A stretch of 64,000 nucleotides of DNA from Torymus aiolomorphi (GCA_036365515.1 CM070874.1:221014942-221078941); one strand, 5' to 3'; positions 1-12,296 are shown, numbered from the stretch's first letter. The notes: generated by a model from the letters alone, not told the origin. Made by a program: numbers and translations.

Positions 1-1600
1 CGTAAAAAGATTCTTTCTACGGAACACACAAAGCCCAGAACCTACATAACTCAAGGGTTACAAAAAAAGCCCAGTGCCAGAAGAATAAAGCCCGAAGCCC
101 AGTATGGGAGTATGCAGACAATTTCTCATCCTTGACCAATATTTCAACCATTGTAGAAGTAGGTTAAGCTATAAAAATGAAACCCATCTATAATTATTTA
201 CCTAACAGCTGACCATAATAGCAACACTATAACATAATAATGTATGTAGGTAGATTGCATATGGTGTATGTTTTTTACTACAAGATTTTTTAAAAGGTTC
301 TTTTTTATACAAATACCTAAATTGTTTGATGAGTCTGAGATCTTGTCCACGGATGAAAGGTTAATGTATTCCATTAAAACGTTATTGAATGAAAGCTGTC
401 AGATAAGTTTTTCTTTGTTCAAAATATATAAGTAACAGTATTTAAAAAATTAAGAATTAAGCTTTGTGTACGATTATCTTATTTCAGGTATACAAATGAG
501 CCATGAGAAGGAATAAATATATAATTTATTGCGGACTTCATTAATATTGGTTTAAAGACCTAAAGTAATATTAAATCATAAGAGATGAATATGATAGAAG
601 TAATGTTATTCAAATATATTAAAAAGATATATAATATGAATTATGAGTCTGAAAAGTTATTCAAGTGAAAATAATTAATATCACGCCGTAAAATATTTAT
701 TGGGCTACGTCTGTGAGATATATTTTATTTCCAAAAGGTGAATGTGAGACAAATAATGTAAGTAAAATAAATTTCAAGTAATTATTCAATTATTATGTCA
801 ATTAGGAAAATGTATATGTAGCTTTCTGAACGCTAATTTTAATGGATAGTTTCAAACTTCTGTACTTTATTGGAAAAATTAATTATTTATTCCTACATCA
901 AATCATTAATATTAAAGTGGCATATTATTTATAACTAGATGTAATTATAAAGAGATAGAATAACATAAAGAAATATGATTCCGATGTTGTTTAAAGATCA
1001 TTTGCCAAAAGTAGACGGTTGTGATGAATTATGTATATATTTCTATTTTTAACTGGATGTGGATGTTAAATTCCTGCTAATAAATAAAAAGCAATTTATA
1101 AAACAGTTGTAGTTGATAAAACAACATGTATTTATCATATTTAAGGTGGCAAGAGAGTGAATAGAGAGATATAAAGTGATGGGCATATGTTTGAATGCAA
1201 TCATCGGTGTAAAATCATAAAATAAGCAAAAACAGCTAAAATTTGAAACTTCCCATAGCTGTATCTTTTCACAGGAAGCCCATTGGCCTAAAAGCCTTGA
1301 CACAGCCTCTTTTTATGATAAAAGAAGCCGCTTAGACCTGGTGTCATGAAAATCCAGGATCCGCACACCTTGGTCCCTCCTTGTTAGTTAAATCAGTTTA
1401 TTTTGCCGACTATTTTTAGTCATTGTTGTATTTGCCTTGGACGGCAAATCAATTCAAGTTATTTATCCACCAAATATAACCGGGAGTATTTAGTTGCCAT
1501 CCACGTGACTAAGACCCCCCGCTATAATATATATATATATATACATACATATATATCATGTAAAAAAAAATAAATATGTAACTTATAATAAAAATAAAAA
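1..1600. other. AT-rich non-coding stretch
   Basis: No credible gene is visible in any frame. The one longer minus-strand open frame (1049-1303) starts without context, has no recognisable domain, and looks like a chance frame. There is a short (AT)n run near 1525-1550. Confidence 0.6.
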
Positions 1601-3246
1601 AAAACCGCTGCCAATTCATTGGCACGTAGCTTCCTCAACCGTAATTTGTTGATTCCTTTAATTAATTTTGAATAACATAATTTATAATTTTTTTAAAAAT
1701 TTATTGCATAATTATAATTAAATTCATTTATGAATATTAAAAATTGTTAATTTTTAAATTTATTTATTTATTATTTATTTATATCAAATTTATATAAATT
1801 TTGAGCTGATAAATAAAGTTATCATTTGAAATAGAAATAAAATATCTATATTTTATAATAAAACAAATAGCTATGACGGTTGTTTTATTATTAACAAAAA
1901 CGTGTTTTTTTTTTATATTTCATAATTCATATTTTTTAAGAAAAAAAAAAATTTTATAACTATCATTGTTCTTTTGTTATTAACAAAAACGTGGTTTTTT
2001 AAAAAAGTTTATAACTCACAAATAAATTATAAAATGTAGAATATAATGCATTCATAATCCATGCATAATTCATAATTATAATAGATTATAATAGATATAA
2101 TTTTTAAACATTTTAGTTCATTTTATTGGTTGGTTTTTTAAAAATTAAAAAAAATCATCGTATGCCTACTGAATGACGTTTCCTCATTCCACACCACCTA
2201 GCGGTAGATATGGTATGGGTAGGTAGCGGTAGCGGAGTTATGAGTTTTTAAAAAAACACGTTTTTGTTTTTGATGATAACTAAAGAACCGTGATAGATAG
2301 AAAATTAATTTTTCTTAGAAAATATAAGTATTTTAATTCTCTTTCGAATGTCACCCACCCCATTCAGATACATATAGCCGTTCTCGAGAAATTACGATTT
2401 TAAAAAATGTCAAAAAATTTTTAACCTCAAATATCTCTTAAATTTATGGACCAATCATTTTGCCCAAAGAACTCGACCGAGAACTATAAAAAATCTACAT
2501 CTAAAAGGAATTTTGAAGCCATCAAGCCAATTTTACTCTTGTAATCGTTGGACATACAAAACTGATTTTTTTCATTTTTCAATTTTTTACTCAAAATCTA
2601 GCCTATAGAATGTATTCAGATTTTAACAGATTATAGCTATTTATATTCTATATTATCATGATTTTTTTCAAAAAAATTGACCGTTAAGTTTAGAGGTTAT
2701 AAGCTTCTAAAAAAAACATGTTTTTGTTAATAACAAAAGAACCGTGATAGTTAGAAATTTTTTTTTGTTTAGAAATTATAGGTATTTTAATTCTCTTTCG
2801 AACGCTACCCATCAGATTCGAATAACTCGATCCTATCATTAAAAAAAATCAAAAAACAGTTTTGAGAAAATAGAAAAATTGAAAAAAAACAAAAACGCAT
2901 TGCCCCAATCAAAAAACGGATTTTTGACCCGCCATCACGCAAAAAAGCAAAAAAAATGAGACCTGTCCGGTCAAAATCGACCGAGTAGAAGCTGAGATCC
3001 AGGCGTATACACACACATACACACACACACACACACACGCACACACACACACACACACACACAGACACACACACACACACAGACACACACACACACACAC
3101 ACATACACACACACACACACACATCCATACAGACCTTTTTCAAAAACCATGTATTTTGATTCCTAACACCTCGGAATACAATTATAACATGTTTTTACAA
3201 CAACTCAAAAATTTACTATCACAAAGCTTCCTCTAGGAGGAAGCAA
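1601..3246 (+). mobile_element. Helitron/HINE-like non-autonomous element, copy A
   Basis: The left end carries CCGCTGCCAATTCATTGGCA, containing a TGCCAAT/ATTGGCA hairpin, followed by AGCTTCCTC. The right end is a perfect hairpin, GCTTCCTC-TAG-GAGGAAGC, at 3226-3244, followed by AA. The same left and right signatures bound three other stretches here (12297-13562, 13931-14098, 27511-28632). Copies A, B and D also carry a (CA)n tract just before the right hairpin. A subterminal stem shared by both ends, an internal microsatellite, a 3' hairpin and no coding capacity match the HINE/DINE-1 type of Helentron-derived element. An internal block beginning near 2256 recurs directly near 2709, and part of it occurs inverted near 1862-1990. 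The family assignment is inference; the shared termini are seen directly. Confidence 0.55.
3009..3122. repeat. (CA)n microsatellite inside HINE-like copy A
   Basis: An almost pure CA dinucleotide array with a few CATA and GACA interruptions. It sits about 100 bp before the terminal hairpin, as in copies B and D. The cysteine/valine open frames across it are artefacts. Confidence 0.95.
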
Positions 3247-3280
3247 TAGATACTTTGTGAAAATTTTTTTTAATATTCAG

Positions 3281-3403
3281 ATTATAGAAATGTCACAGTC
3301 TTTAATCTCTGGAACAGAGTCTTATCAAAGGAGCAGCACCAGTAATAATGCCAGTATTGCCAGTAATTTCTCATTACATCGACAAAGTCTTCATAATCAA
3401 CAA
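3281..3403 (+). CDS. Candidate orphan internal exon (Ser/Asn/Gln-rich)
   Basis: A phase-0 open segment of 41 codons is bounded by a good acceptor (pyrimidine-rich, ATATTCAG) and a donor (CAA|GTAATT). The encoded peptide is rich in Ser, Asn and Gln and matches no domain I know. It lies just outside HINE-like copy A, so it may be an exon of a gene disrupted by the surrounding insertions, or chance. Confidence 0.25.
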
Positions 3404-3462
3404 GTAATTCAAGTAATTATTAGACAGACTTTTAGGAGGTGGAATATAAACATGATCTATTG

Positions 3463-4400
3463 TTACGTTCGAGGATTGTTTTTAATTGTTGAGCTTGTGA
3501 CGGCAAAAGGGAAAATCTTCTGCTTACTTTTACGCTGGCGAGCGTGTAGCGCAGTTTGGCAGGTTTCTCCAGTTCCTTGGAGGGTGTGCTGGGTCCTCGG
3601 GTCGGCGATAACTCCGTTGTGGAGCTCCGTCCTCGGCGCAGTTGCCTGGAGTTGACCCTTAGTATGGAGGCCTGGACACCCACCAATCCTGGTCCCCGCT
3701 GTACCCGAGAGTGGCAGTGAGAAGTCCTCCGGTCCTCTTTTTCCTGCGGCCGCTGCTTCCTGGTATTAGTCGTACGAGGAGCGGTTTCGTCCCGCGAGTA
3801 TGTTTTTTCGTATAACTTTTTATGACTGGATCTTCCGCGATAAAAAGTTCAAAATTACTCGCGATCAAAGAAAAGATCTGTTTGCATAAAAATTGCTGAT
3901 ATTTGGATTTTATAAATTTTCAGACTAAAATAAATTGCAGAAATTTCCAGAATTTGAGACAAGTTAACTTTCGGTATTAGTTTTAGGCCCATGGATGTTT
4001 CTGAAGGATGGGTAGGCCAGGTCTTACAGTGACAACGAGTACGAAATGTAGTAAACTTAAAAGTTTATTGTTCGAAAGTTACAGAGTGCGGAGTAAAGAT
4101 AGAATCGACTGCCTTGCTCGCGTGGTCGTACCCTTCTGCCTCTAAAAAGAAATGCCTCGCTTATCTCAGCTCTCCTACGTCGGCTCCACTTCTTACTCCG
4201 CCGAAAATGGGGGGGCTGGCCAGCTGGGGTTACCTTGCTGGTGTTCTAAGGCAAGCCGAATCTGCATTCGGTTGGACCAGTGCGAGCAGGCAAAGGCTTA
4301 TCGCCCGGAAGTTAATGTTTTGGTTTCAGATAAGATAGAAGGCGGTGATGCAAATGACAATGGAATTTTATTCGCATGGTGTGATTGTTCATATGTGTAA
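3463..4400 (-). other. GC-rich stretch, possible LTR or retroelement leader
   Basis: Composition rises sharply in GC against the flanks. On the minus strand there is an AATAAA polyadenylation-like signal near 4063-4068 and an end reading CGAACGTAACA near 3464-3474, both reminiscent of an LTR. I cannot find a matching TG start or a target duplication. The frames here encode nothing recognisable, so the LTR reading is tentative. Confidence 0.25.
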
Positions 4401-4893
4401 TGCTTAAAAAGTATTTCCGCTCGCCATGATATTGATTGATTTTGTATTAGTTTAATTCAAATTGCAAAATTTATTTATTCTAATTTTTGTTTGATTTAAC
4501 TGCAGTAATCACTATGAAAGGATACAATTGATGCATTTCAATTTCCGAAAATGAATTGCTATGATTTATATAATTTTGACAATATGCGTTGATCAGTTAT
4601 GGTGATTGTTTATAAAAAAAAAATATATAAACTAAATAGTAACGGTTACAAATATATGGATGGTTAGTGCGAATTCAAATAATGTGACCTTTGAAAAAAA
4701 AATTATGTTCAGATAAATTATTCATTTATAATCATATATTCAGGCGTGTGTATGAGTATGTGAGTATTGACCTTGAAAATAAAACATAGAGAGAGAGAGA
4801 GAGGGCATGTAAGTGAGTAAGTATATGAGTAAGGCGTGTATATAGTCCAGAGGTATATGGTAATATATATATATTTTTTGCCTAGGGAAGGAA

Positions 4894-5225
4894 ATAGAAA
4901 ATTTCCTGGACATTACACTATTACAGAAATCTTTGGAGAATTTAGAACTGCGAAATCACAGCTTTGTAGACAGTGCTACTGCATTATACAGGGCAGATTT
5001 TGCTGGAAAAGGAGGATTGGCAGGTTGTCAAATGCATTTAGTCAGGTTTCATAGATTATTACTTTGATTAGCTAATGAATTTGGCTGTGCAGTGGTTATC
5101 ACTAATCAAGTAGTAGCTCAAGTGAATGGTGCAGCTAGTATGTTTGGAGGTGATCGAAAGAAACATATTGGTTACAATATTATTGCCCATGCAAGAATAA
5201 CTAGACTATTTACGTTTAGATAATC
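4894..5225 (+). pseudogene. RAD51: RAD51 recombinase pseudogene fragment
   Basis: Translation across two frames gives the RecA/RAD51 core: [16 protein letters not shown] (Walker A region, with the Gly of GKT/S replaced by Ala), then [15 protein letters not shown], then [17 protein letters not shown] (Walker B/L1 region), then [11 protein letters not shown]. About 50 residues that normally lie between Walker A and DSATALYR are missing, and the frame changes there. A TGA stop interrupts the LLLRLANEFG segment, probably from a CGA codon. There are no introns in what remains. RAD51 proper forms filaments in homologous recombination; this copy cannot. It is closer to RAD51 than DMC1 ([11 protein letters not shown]). 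It abuts the truncated gypsy element, so its 3' end is lost. It is probably a retrocopy of a skipped transcript or a deleted copy. Confidence 0.85.
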
Positions 5226-5246
5226 TTGGAGAAAAACTCAGAGAAG

Positions 5247-6098
5247 CTAGGGGTATAGTTTGCACAAGATACTTTCCATGTATGGTAACGGGTACGCGTC
5301 TGGCATTGACACTGCGTTCACTTTTCTGAAGTCCACGCAGAAACGGAACTTCCCGTTTGACTTGCGTACCATTACCACTGGACTTGACCAGCCACTTGTC
5401 GAGGATTCTATTATTCCCGCGACTAGCATTTCTTCCACCTATTTGTGCATCTCTTCCTCGAGTTTCTGAGATACAGGGTAGTACTTCTGTTTAATGGGTC
5501 TTGTAGATCCGACGTCTATTGCATGCTCGACCCACGAAGTACACCCTAGTGGTGCCAGGCTGCTACCGATCAGCTGAGCTACTAAGGCTTCTACCTCTTT
5601 GCGCTGTTCTTCTGTTGGGTCCGCCAACCCTATAGCTGATACGGACACGGTGTTGTTTGCGGTTATTGCGGCTACTTCTAACTTTACGCTTGCATCGTCA
5701 TCCTTGAGATGCAGCGTGTTATCTGTGGGATCTAAGACAGCGCTAAACTTCTTAATGAAGTTTACCCCCAAGTAGCACTCTGTATCTAGATCTGGCATTA
5801 TTGCGACGCGTACTTCTTTGCACACGCCTGCCACGACCATGGGCAAGTACACATAGCCAACCACTGCTATGCTTTGCCCGTTTGCCACCAGTGCCGTTAG
5901 GCCGCTGGCTGGGATTAACTCTTTTCCACAGGCCGTAGCGAGCTGTAGGCCTATAGAATTCATCCCAGTCCAGGAAGCTCCTGTATCGAAGAGTGCTCGT
6001 AGCCTGTAACCGGCTACACCTACTTGAAGCCACCATCGCGAGCACATTTCTTGGTTGACTTCATTCGGTTGAATCACGGGCACTTCTTCGCTCTCCAC
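5247..6098 (-). pseudogene. Gypsy Pol fragment: aspartic protease plus RT start
   Basis: The first ~215 residues hold a retropepsin-like fold. LRALFDTGASWTGMN contains the catalytic D-T-G-A/S motif about 35 residues from the likely start, and the second half includes CYLGVNFIKKF. The next segment is the beginning of a Ty3/gypsy reverse transcriptase: SGWSSPVVMVRKSNGKFRFC, then VDFRKVN and DAYPLP, which is the conserved fingers region. The catalytic YxDD box is missing because the element is cut at about 5247. A stop separates the protease and RT segments near 5439, although both read in one frame. Upstream, 6099-6647 is in other frames and probably holds the frameshifted end of Gag and the protease linker. 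Confidence 0.85.
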
Positions 6099-6647
6099 TC
6101 CAGACGATTGGACCGAGTTACCCTCGGTCTCTGGTGAGAGAGCTGGGGGCGGGTATGTGGTCGTGTTTACCTGCCCCCCTGGTCGTTTCCCTGTTCGTTT
6201 CCGGCAGAATTGGGCTTGTTGCCTTCCTTTTGCTCATATCCGGGTTCCCTTCGGTACTCTTGCCTTTGTGGAGATCCGTTATTTCTTGGACTTTGCGGCC
6301 TGGCCCGGTGGGTCGAGCTACTTCACCCACTAGGCTGGTTCGTAATTTGCCCGCCCTCCCGCCGCCTATTTTCCCAGTTACCCTTCTTCTTAGGTTTTCT
6401 GGTTGGCGGCGGGCTAGGCTTTTGCCCCTTGTTCTCGTCGGTGCCTTTCTTTGTCGAGGCCGATAAGCATTCGACCATGACCCGACGGAACATAGCCTCG
6501 AGGCTCTCTCGAGGCTCGTGCTGTTGGTGCCCCATCGCCGCCACGCTTGGATTCTGCTTTTTCCGCTGATCCGTGGATGGCTCAGTTGGCACGTAGGCAA
6601 ATTCTGGTATGTACGTGCGCTCGGGCGGTGGTCGCCAGTGATACACC
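6099..6647 (-). pseudogene. Frameshifted Gag C-terminus / Pol linker
   Basis: The basic, proline-rich reading (WRPPPERTYIPEFAYVPTEP then lysine-rich KPKKKGNW) continues from Gag after a frame change at about 6648. It changes frame again before the protease. No CCHC zinc knuckle is seen. Low complexity makes the exact path uncertain. Confidence 0.5.
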
Positions 6648-8354
6648 TTAACTGCCGGGAGCTAATTTAGCTTCCCGGGCCAGGTTCAGAAGCCCTCGGT
6701 AATCCGTAATTTGATTTCGCATTACCATCTTTTGCAGTTCTGGCCGCATGTTGCGGTGGAACATGTCTAACTGTTGAGCGATGCTAGGCACCGGAACCAA
6801 CTTTAGGATCATGGCTTGTAGATTTACTACGTAATCACGCGTAAGTTCATTTCTGCCTTGAGTCCTCGCGTTTATTTCCGCCATGACGCGCTGCTGATGT
6901 CCCCTGTCCCCGACATACATGTGCGTTATGGTCTCTATGAAATCTGGCCACGATCGCCATGTGTGGCGGTTACTCCGGTACCAGGTGGCTGCTACCCCAG
7001 TTAGGAGCTCTGACAATGACGAAAGCACCTCGTCGTGTGTCAGATTAGCTAGAGTTCTGCATTCCTCTATTCTTGTGAGGAATAACTCGACGCTCTGCCC
7101 CTTTGAAGACCCTGAGAACCTGATGTGCCATTTTCGGACTATCTGGCCTACATCACGGTTCGTCTGCTGAGGCAAATACGTATGCCTCTCAGACGTGTCC
7201 TGGGTCGCACCATTCCTAGTCTGGCGCTGGGAAGAATTTCTGGTATCATTCCTCCCAGCCTCTGTTGGAGACTGGTGACTCGGGCGGCTGCTGTTAAACT
7301 CCGCATACGCGAACGTGTCTTGGAAGTTCACATGCGGTGATCCTCGTCTACGGCCCGTGCTTGGGCGTTGAACTCCCTCCAATTGCGTACTGGAGGTTGG
7401 ATGTCGATCTCCTTGAAGGATTCGTACATACTCTTTAAGCTCTTCAACCTCTTCGACGAGTGTTTCGATCACGGCGAGTAGCTGCTCCGATAATATATTG
7501 TCTCCGACTGCTATCCCAGCGGTTCGCGACTCACGTGGTCGCGGCCACTCCAAGTTTTGCTGCTGTGGCGGATTTCACGATTACTGCCAGAACCCTTGCT
7601 GTCCATTTCGTGCCAACAACAACTCTTCTTCATAGTTGCGCTGGTATTGTCGTTGCCTGCGCTGCTCTTCCAGGAGCACTTGCTGCCGCTGCTGCTGCTC
7701 CTGCTGTTGTTGCTGTTGCTGCCGTCGCTGCTGCTCCATCTGCTGTTGCTGCCTTTGCTGCTGCTGCCTTTGCTGCTGCTGCAGTTGCTGCTGCTGCATT
7801 TGCTGCTGCTGCAGTTGTTGCTGTTGGAGCTGTTGCTGTTGAAGCTGTTCCTTGGATTCGGCTGGAGATGTCCCGGTGGGTGCTGCAGAGCTCAATATCT
7901 CTGTCCCGGAACCCTCCTGGCCGTTTGCCTCTTCCGCTGGCTCCACCACTGCATTATGTGCTCATTGCGGAGCGTTCATCCTCCGAGATTCCGAGAGCTT
8001 CTGTATCACTATCGGGTCATCAAGGAGCGTTATGAACGGATGCGGGTAGTCTGGGTCAGTATTGGGATCCACAATAGTCGACCCAGATTTGCTCATCAAC
8101 GTTAAGTCGATGAACGCCCTTCGGGACTGCTCGCGTTTAGCTAACGCTTGCTGCTCCGACAGCTCCGGTTCTGGCACGAAATCGGCGGCACTATAATCGC
8201 CCATAAGCCACTTGTTCGCTGTCAGCATATTTACTGACTGCAGATCTGACTGCTGTAGACCAAGGGCTTGGGTGGCCTCGTTTATTTCCTCTTCGGGCTG
8301 TGTATAGGCCCAATTGAGTACCGCAGATTCCGCAAATTGCGATGATCAGGCCAT
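6648..8354 (-). pseudogene. Gypsy Gag, interrupted by stops
   Basis: A single reading frame runs from the ATG at 8354 to about 6648. It is broken by TGA at codon 3, TGA at 7964, TAA at 7583 and TGA at 7577. N-terminal part: acidic (ANKWLMGDYSAADFVPEP). Middle: a glutamine tract of about 50 residues (7690-7850). C-terminal part: a Retrotrans_gag-like capsid domain reading KWHIRFSGSSKGQSVELFL, then TGVAATWYRS and RSWPDFIETI, and finally ARTQGRNELTRDYV. Capsid proteins of this family coat the RNA genome in virus-like particles. The TGA stops fit decay of CGA by CpG deamination. A polyglutamine tract inside a Gag is unusual. Confidence 0.8.
7690..7850. repeat. CAG/CTG-rich trinucleotide tract coding polyglutamine
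   Basis: Repeated CTGCTG/TTGCTG codons on the plus strand read as CAG/CAA on the minus strand inside Gag. Mixed CAG and CAA codons and a few Arg and Met interruptions show it is not a recent pure expansion. Confidence 0.9.
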
Positions 8355-9510
8355 GGTGTCAATTAGCTGTGCGCTTCCCCACGAACTTATTTTACTAGCG
8401 CGAGTAGTATCTGTATTGATGGCAGAGAGAGTTTGCGAACCGGCAATGCGAACCCGGGTTCTTTTCTAAGAGCTGCGGCTGTTGCTCTTAACCTCGATAA
8501 CGCACGAGGGTTTCCCGTACGCACACGAACTTCGCTTTCCAACTAATTGGATCGCTGAGTGAAAAGCGCGCGCTCGAAGAGTAAAGCGCGCGGCCGCTAT
8601 GCTCATATATGAAAACGACCGGCGGAGTCGTTTTCCCGCGGAGGCGGCGGTATCCAGGAGAAGGACAGGTTGTAATGTACAACGCGACGAGTAACTAGAT
8701 ATCACAGTATATTTCAAATCACTAATCTCTACAAGCACAACGCACGTGCTGATTAGAACAATTATGAGTTAGTTCGCGCGCGACCGTTAATATTCAAATG
8801 CGCGAACTATACGGCGCAAGGCGAAGCTGCTAATTTCGCGCGCGGTGTTAAAGTACGGCGGGCTGACACACACCCGCACGTACACGGCACAGAAAGCTTG
8901 CACGGCCGATTTCCGTGCGAGCCTTTACAATAAACCCGCGATAGGAGAGTAGAAAACTTACGTTAGGAAGGAGCAGCCGGTGCACTCGACTCTCTCTCTC
9001 GCTCCCTGTCGCTCGCACAGCAGTAGCGCTCTCTTTCTCTCTCTCTCTCTCTCTTGCTCGCTGTATTGGGTCGGCAGGCGGGCTGGCTGCCGGCTCGTCG
9101 CTCGCAGTCTCGTGCGGCTCACGCGGCTCGACTACACTCGCGATAACTATAAAAAGCTAGGACGGCACGGACGAGGTAACTTTTGAGAGACACGCTGGAG
9201 AGAAGTTCTTGGCACGATGGCAGATACGAAGATGGCTACCGTGACGCCTATAAAGCCGTAGCAGCTTCGCGGGTACACGACGGGCATATTACGCGTCGCG
9301 AGACCGTTCTAATCCGATCAAGATGCTCGCTCGCTCGTTCCCCCTGTGAGCATGCCTGCTCGGCGCGGGTAATTCGAATCTCGACTTACCTACCTCGCGC
9401 ACGCGTTACAATATACAAGTATTAATCATTAGCAGGACGGCGGAGTAACTTGATTAGTTCAAAGTTTTCTTTGCAAAGAATTGACCAGTTCGGCGCCTCC
9501 TTAAGCTTTG
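8355..9510 (-). other. GC-rich leader, probable 5' untranslated/LTR region of the gypsy element
   Basis: GC-rich sequence continues without a break from the Gag start to about 9430-9510, then composition drops abruptly. That is where a 5' LTR and leader would lie on the minus strand. A (CT)n tract sits near 9030-9055. I could not pair LTR ends or find a convincing primer-binding site, and short frames here have no recognisable product. Confidence 0.35.
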
Positions 9511-9852
9511 TGATAAAATGAATATAGATTGTAAAAATCATTATGCAAAAAAATTCATAGGGAAATGACTGAATGAGAAGCCTATTAAGTCTTTCATCTT
9601 TTTTACAAAATGATAGTTGAATTGTACAATAGATATATGTTGGGAGTAATTTTTATTAATTTGCTAGTAAGGAAATATACTGCATTAACTTTTTAAAAGG
9701 TATTACCATATACGACATATTGCGTTACATATACTACGATATTAATTGACATATTTTACATTTTTTATTAAATATAAAGTACAAAGTTTAGAATTATGTA
9801 AAAAAAACATTATACAAAGATGCATGTATTGTTTAGAATAATCTGACAGTAT
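9511..9852. other. AT-rich spacer
   Basis: No gene, repeat or structured element was recognised between the gypsy leader and the CACTA-type transposase pseudogene. Confidence 0.5.
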
Positions 9853-12177
9853 TTAATAAAAATACAAGTTCGGCTCAGCGCATATATACAAAGCGTCATC
9901 GACATCTATAAAAACACAAATTTTTTCAATACTGTTTGTTTCTACAACTATTAAATTAGAAGAAATATTTTCAATTTCTCGTAAAGGCAATGAATCGATG
10001 TTAAAAACTGGCTTCGTATTCAACTCATGGCATATCGTATATTCTTTTATTGTCGATTCATCAACAATGAAATCAACAAGTTGAATAAATAATCCATTTT
10101 TCGTTACAGCACACGAATTATTCGACCTAATGGATTTTCTTTTAGCTGATCTATACAAGCAACTTTTACCATCTTTCTATACGTTCGACTTTCTACTGAT
10201 AATTGCAGTTCTGCTAGCCATCTAGGGCTTGTTTTTCGATGTATTCCAAAATATCTTGCATGCGATAACTTATATGTCGTTTTTACTTTTTTATACTGTA
10301 AATAAGAAACATAATGAAGAATTTATTAATCACCTTTCATTGCAACATGCTTCTTCAAAATCAACTCACATTGATTCATGGCTGTTATTCTACATATTTG
10401 ATGAACTACACTTTGAATTTGGCGTACGATTGTACCATTACCATTTTCAAAACCATACCCGGAATGGTTCCAAAGTGGGGCCCAATCAGCTACACTTTGC
10501 TCTAAATGTAGCATTTGCTGTATATTATATGTCATGGCAGCTTGTGAGTAAATAAACTGTTTGGACAACAAACATTTTTAATAAATTATCAGCGTAAATT
10601 ATTTCTTGACGAGTGATAACTTTTTTCAATAAGATGTGCAATGCGGTGGCTAATAATGCCCAGTGTTCTGTATATTTCTTCATATGAGGAAAATACAGGA
10701 GAATAGGCAAGCTGTAGTAGAGAATCCAGTTCTCCCGTTCCCTTGATTTCCAATACTTTTTCTCTTGTATAGATCGTGATAAACGTTGTACTTAGTTTGG
10801 AACTTTTATGTCTGTCATTATACTATTAATTTTACGAATATATTCAGCAAATAAAGAATAAGCAGAGTTGCTGAATAACCATAGGTCTACAAACTGTTCT
10901 GCGATACCTAGACATACACAGTGCATATAGTCCGGTACAAAACCAGTAATGATATTAAAATTATTTAAATTTATTAAACAAGATGGACTTTTTACTCCAT
11001 AAACTGCTTTTCGATTAGTAAGACTTCGTTGCATATATACTAGGATTTCAATTTCAGTTCTTCTTGGAGGTACTTCGTCTAATAATATGTATTTGACACT
11101 TTCTCCTCTATTTGATAAGACATAAGAGCCGGGATGTATGCACCACCCGCAACCAAAATATCCATTGAATTGGACAAAACCCTGCATGGGCGCCCGTGCA
11201 ACTGAATCTACGCAACTGCATATAGCAAATATTTTTATTCGACGTTTTTCATTCCTAATAGTGCATTTGATTCCACTTTCTGATAATTTATTTATATAAG
11301 AAATAAATGGTTTTAAAAAAATATTCATTTCTGGCTTATCTTTACCGAACCAAATACCGCACACCAAAGGTTTCACAGTTCTTACAGCGTAAGGCAATTC
11401 ATTCAATATCATTTGAATGGGCCAAATTGAACATTTCGACGATTTGAAAACTGGCGATCCGTCTGTATTAAACACACAAGTTTCAAAATTAAATTTATCA
11501 TTTGGGTGTAATGAATTAACGAATTGTTTATACAGTTCCCCATCTGTTATATCTCCATATTCATTATAATTTTGAACCTGGTCACGTACTACCTGATCAT
11601 AATACTCATGATTTTCTTCAATTAAATTAGCTATTTCGTTATCTACGTTAATGATAGCGAAAAATTCATTATAAGTTGGATCCTTTAATTGAATTATACT
11701 TTCACATTTATTACACCTAATGCGACGATCGCGACGCCGAAATTTACCAACATATTTTTTACATGTTGGACATACTGCATGATATTCTATACCTGATTCT
11801 GTATTAAACAGTTGGTCGACAAGATAACGCGTACTTGGTAAAAATGTTACTCCAAAAATGCAATTTAACATTTTAAAAAGGTCGGGTATTGCACTTTGTG
11901 ATAAGCAATAGGTGAGTGAAAATTTTAAAACTGCTAACAAAATTTCTACTTTACTTATTCGTATGATTGCATCGATTGTTTCATTATTCTCTTCTTTGTT
12001 TAACATTTCCTTCAATTTATTAAAACCAATATTTTGTTCGCTACTGTTGGTACTATCAAAGTTATCAAATTGTTGATCATAAGCTGCTTCATCGCTGTCA
12101 TCATAACTATCACCATAATCATCTTCGTTATCGGAAGGATGTAGTAATTCTTCATAGGCATCATAATTCCATGATTG
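9853..12177 (-). pseudogene. CACTA/EnSpm-type (tnp2-like) transposase, degenerate
   Basis: The main block (10792-12177) begins at a good acceptor (TTTCTACAG|CAATCATGG). It contains an acidic N-terminus, a CPTCKKYVG...RIRCNKCESI zinc-binding stretch, then CVFNTDGSPVFKSSKCSIWP (the signature of the tnp2/PF02992 family), FGCGWCIHPGSYV and GFVPDYMHCVCLG. A TAA at 10792 interrupts the frame. The same frame then resumes as QRLSRSIQEKKYW, later LPILLYFPHMKKYTEHW, to 10525. After a frameshift the conserved block MTYNIQQMLHLEQSVADWAP, then GYGFENGNG, follows (10326-10571). The C-terminal end (NGLFIQLVDF...YICAEPNLYFY) lies at 9853-10158. A living copy would cut and paste a CACTA element; this one has at least one stop and two frame changes. 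A relative lies at 62508-64000. Confidence 0.85.
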
Positions 12178-12296
12178 CTGTAGAAATAAAATGATTTCAT
12201 AATAAATATTTTTCAATTAAGATATATTAATTATACATGGAAAAAATAAATTTGTTAGAAAACATGTCAGAAATATATATTAAGTATTACAAGTCG

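Larger units (their letters stand above)
5247..8354 (-). mobile_element. Truncated Ty3/gypsy-type LTR retrotransposon
   Basis: On the minus strand the order is Gag, aspartic protease, then the first ~60 residues of reverse transcriptase, the standard Ty3/gypsy order. The sequence stops in the RT at about 5247, next to the RAD51 pseudogene. RNase H, integrase and the 3' LTR are therefore absent. Several in-frame stops and frameshifts show it is dead. Its GC content is higher than the host flanks. Confidence 0.85.

Noticed and set aside
2805..3143. Cys/Val-rich open frames across CA repeats (also at 13154-13546, 28324-28521 and 36735-37069)
   Set aside because: They are translations of (CA)n or (GT)n microsatellites and have no protein-like sequence.
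5225..5300. Continuation of the RAD51 pseudogene into ICTRYFPC-like sequence
   Set aside because: The same bases encode the gypsy RT segment DAYPLPYMESILCKL on the minus strand, which is the better match, so the similarity is taken as chance.
7460..8105. Ala-rich and Leu-rich plus-strand frames opposite the Gag
   Set aside because: They are shadows of the CAG/CAA polyglutamine tract of the minus-strand Gag.
9148..9160. TATAAAAAG as a promoter on the plus strand
   Set aside because: It lies in the gypsy leader region and no plus-strand gene follows within a sensible distance.
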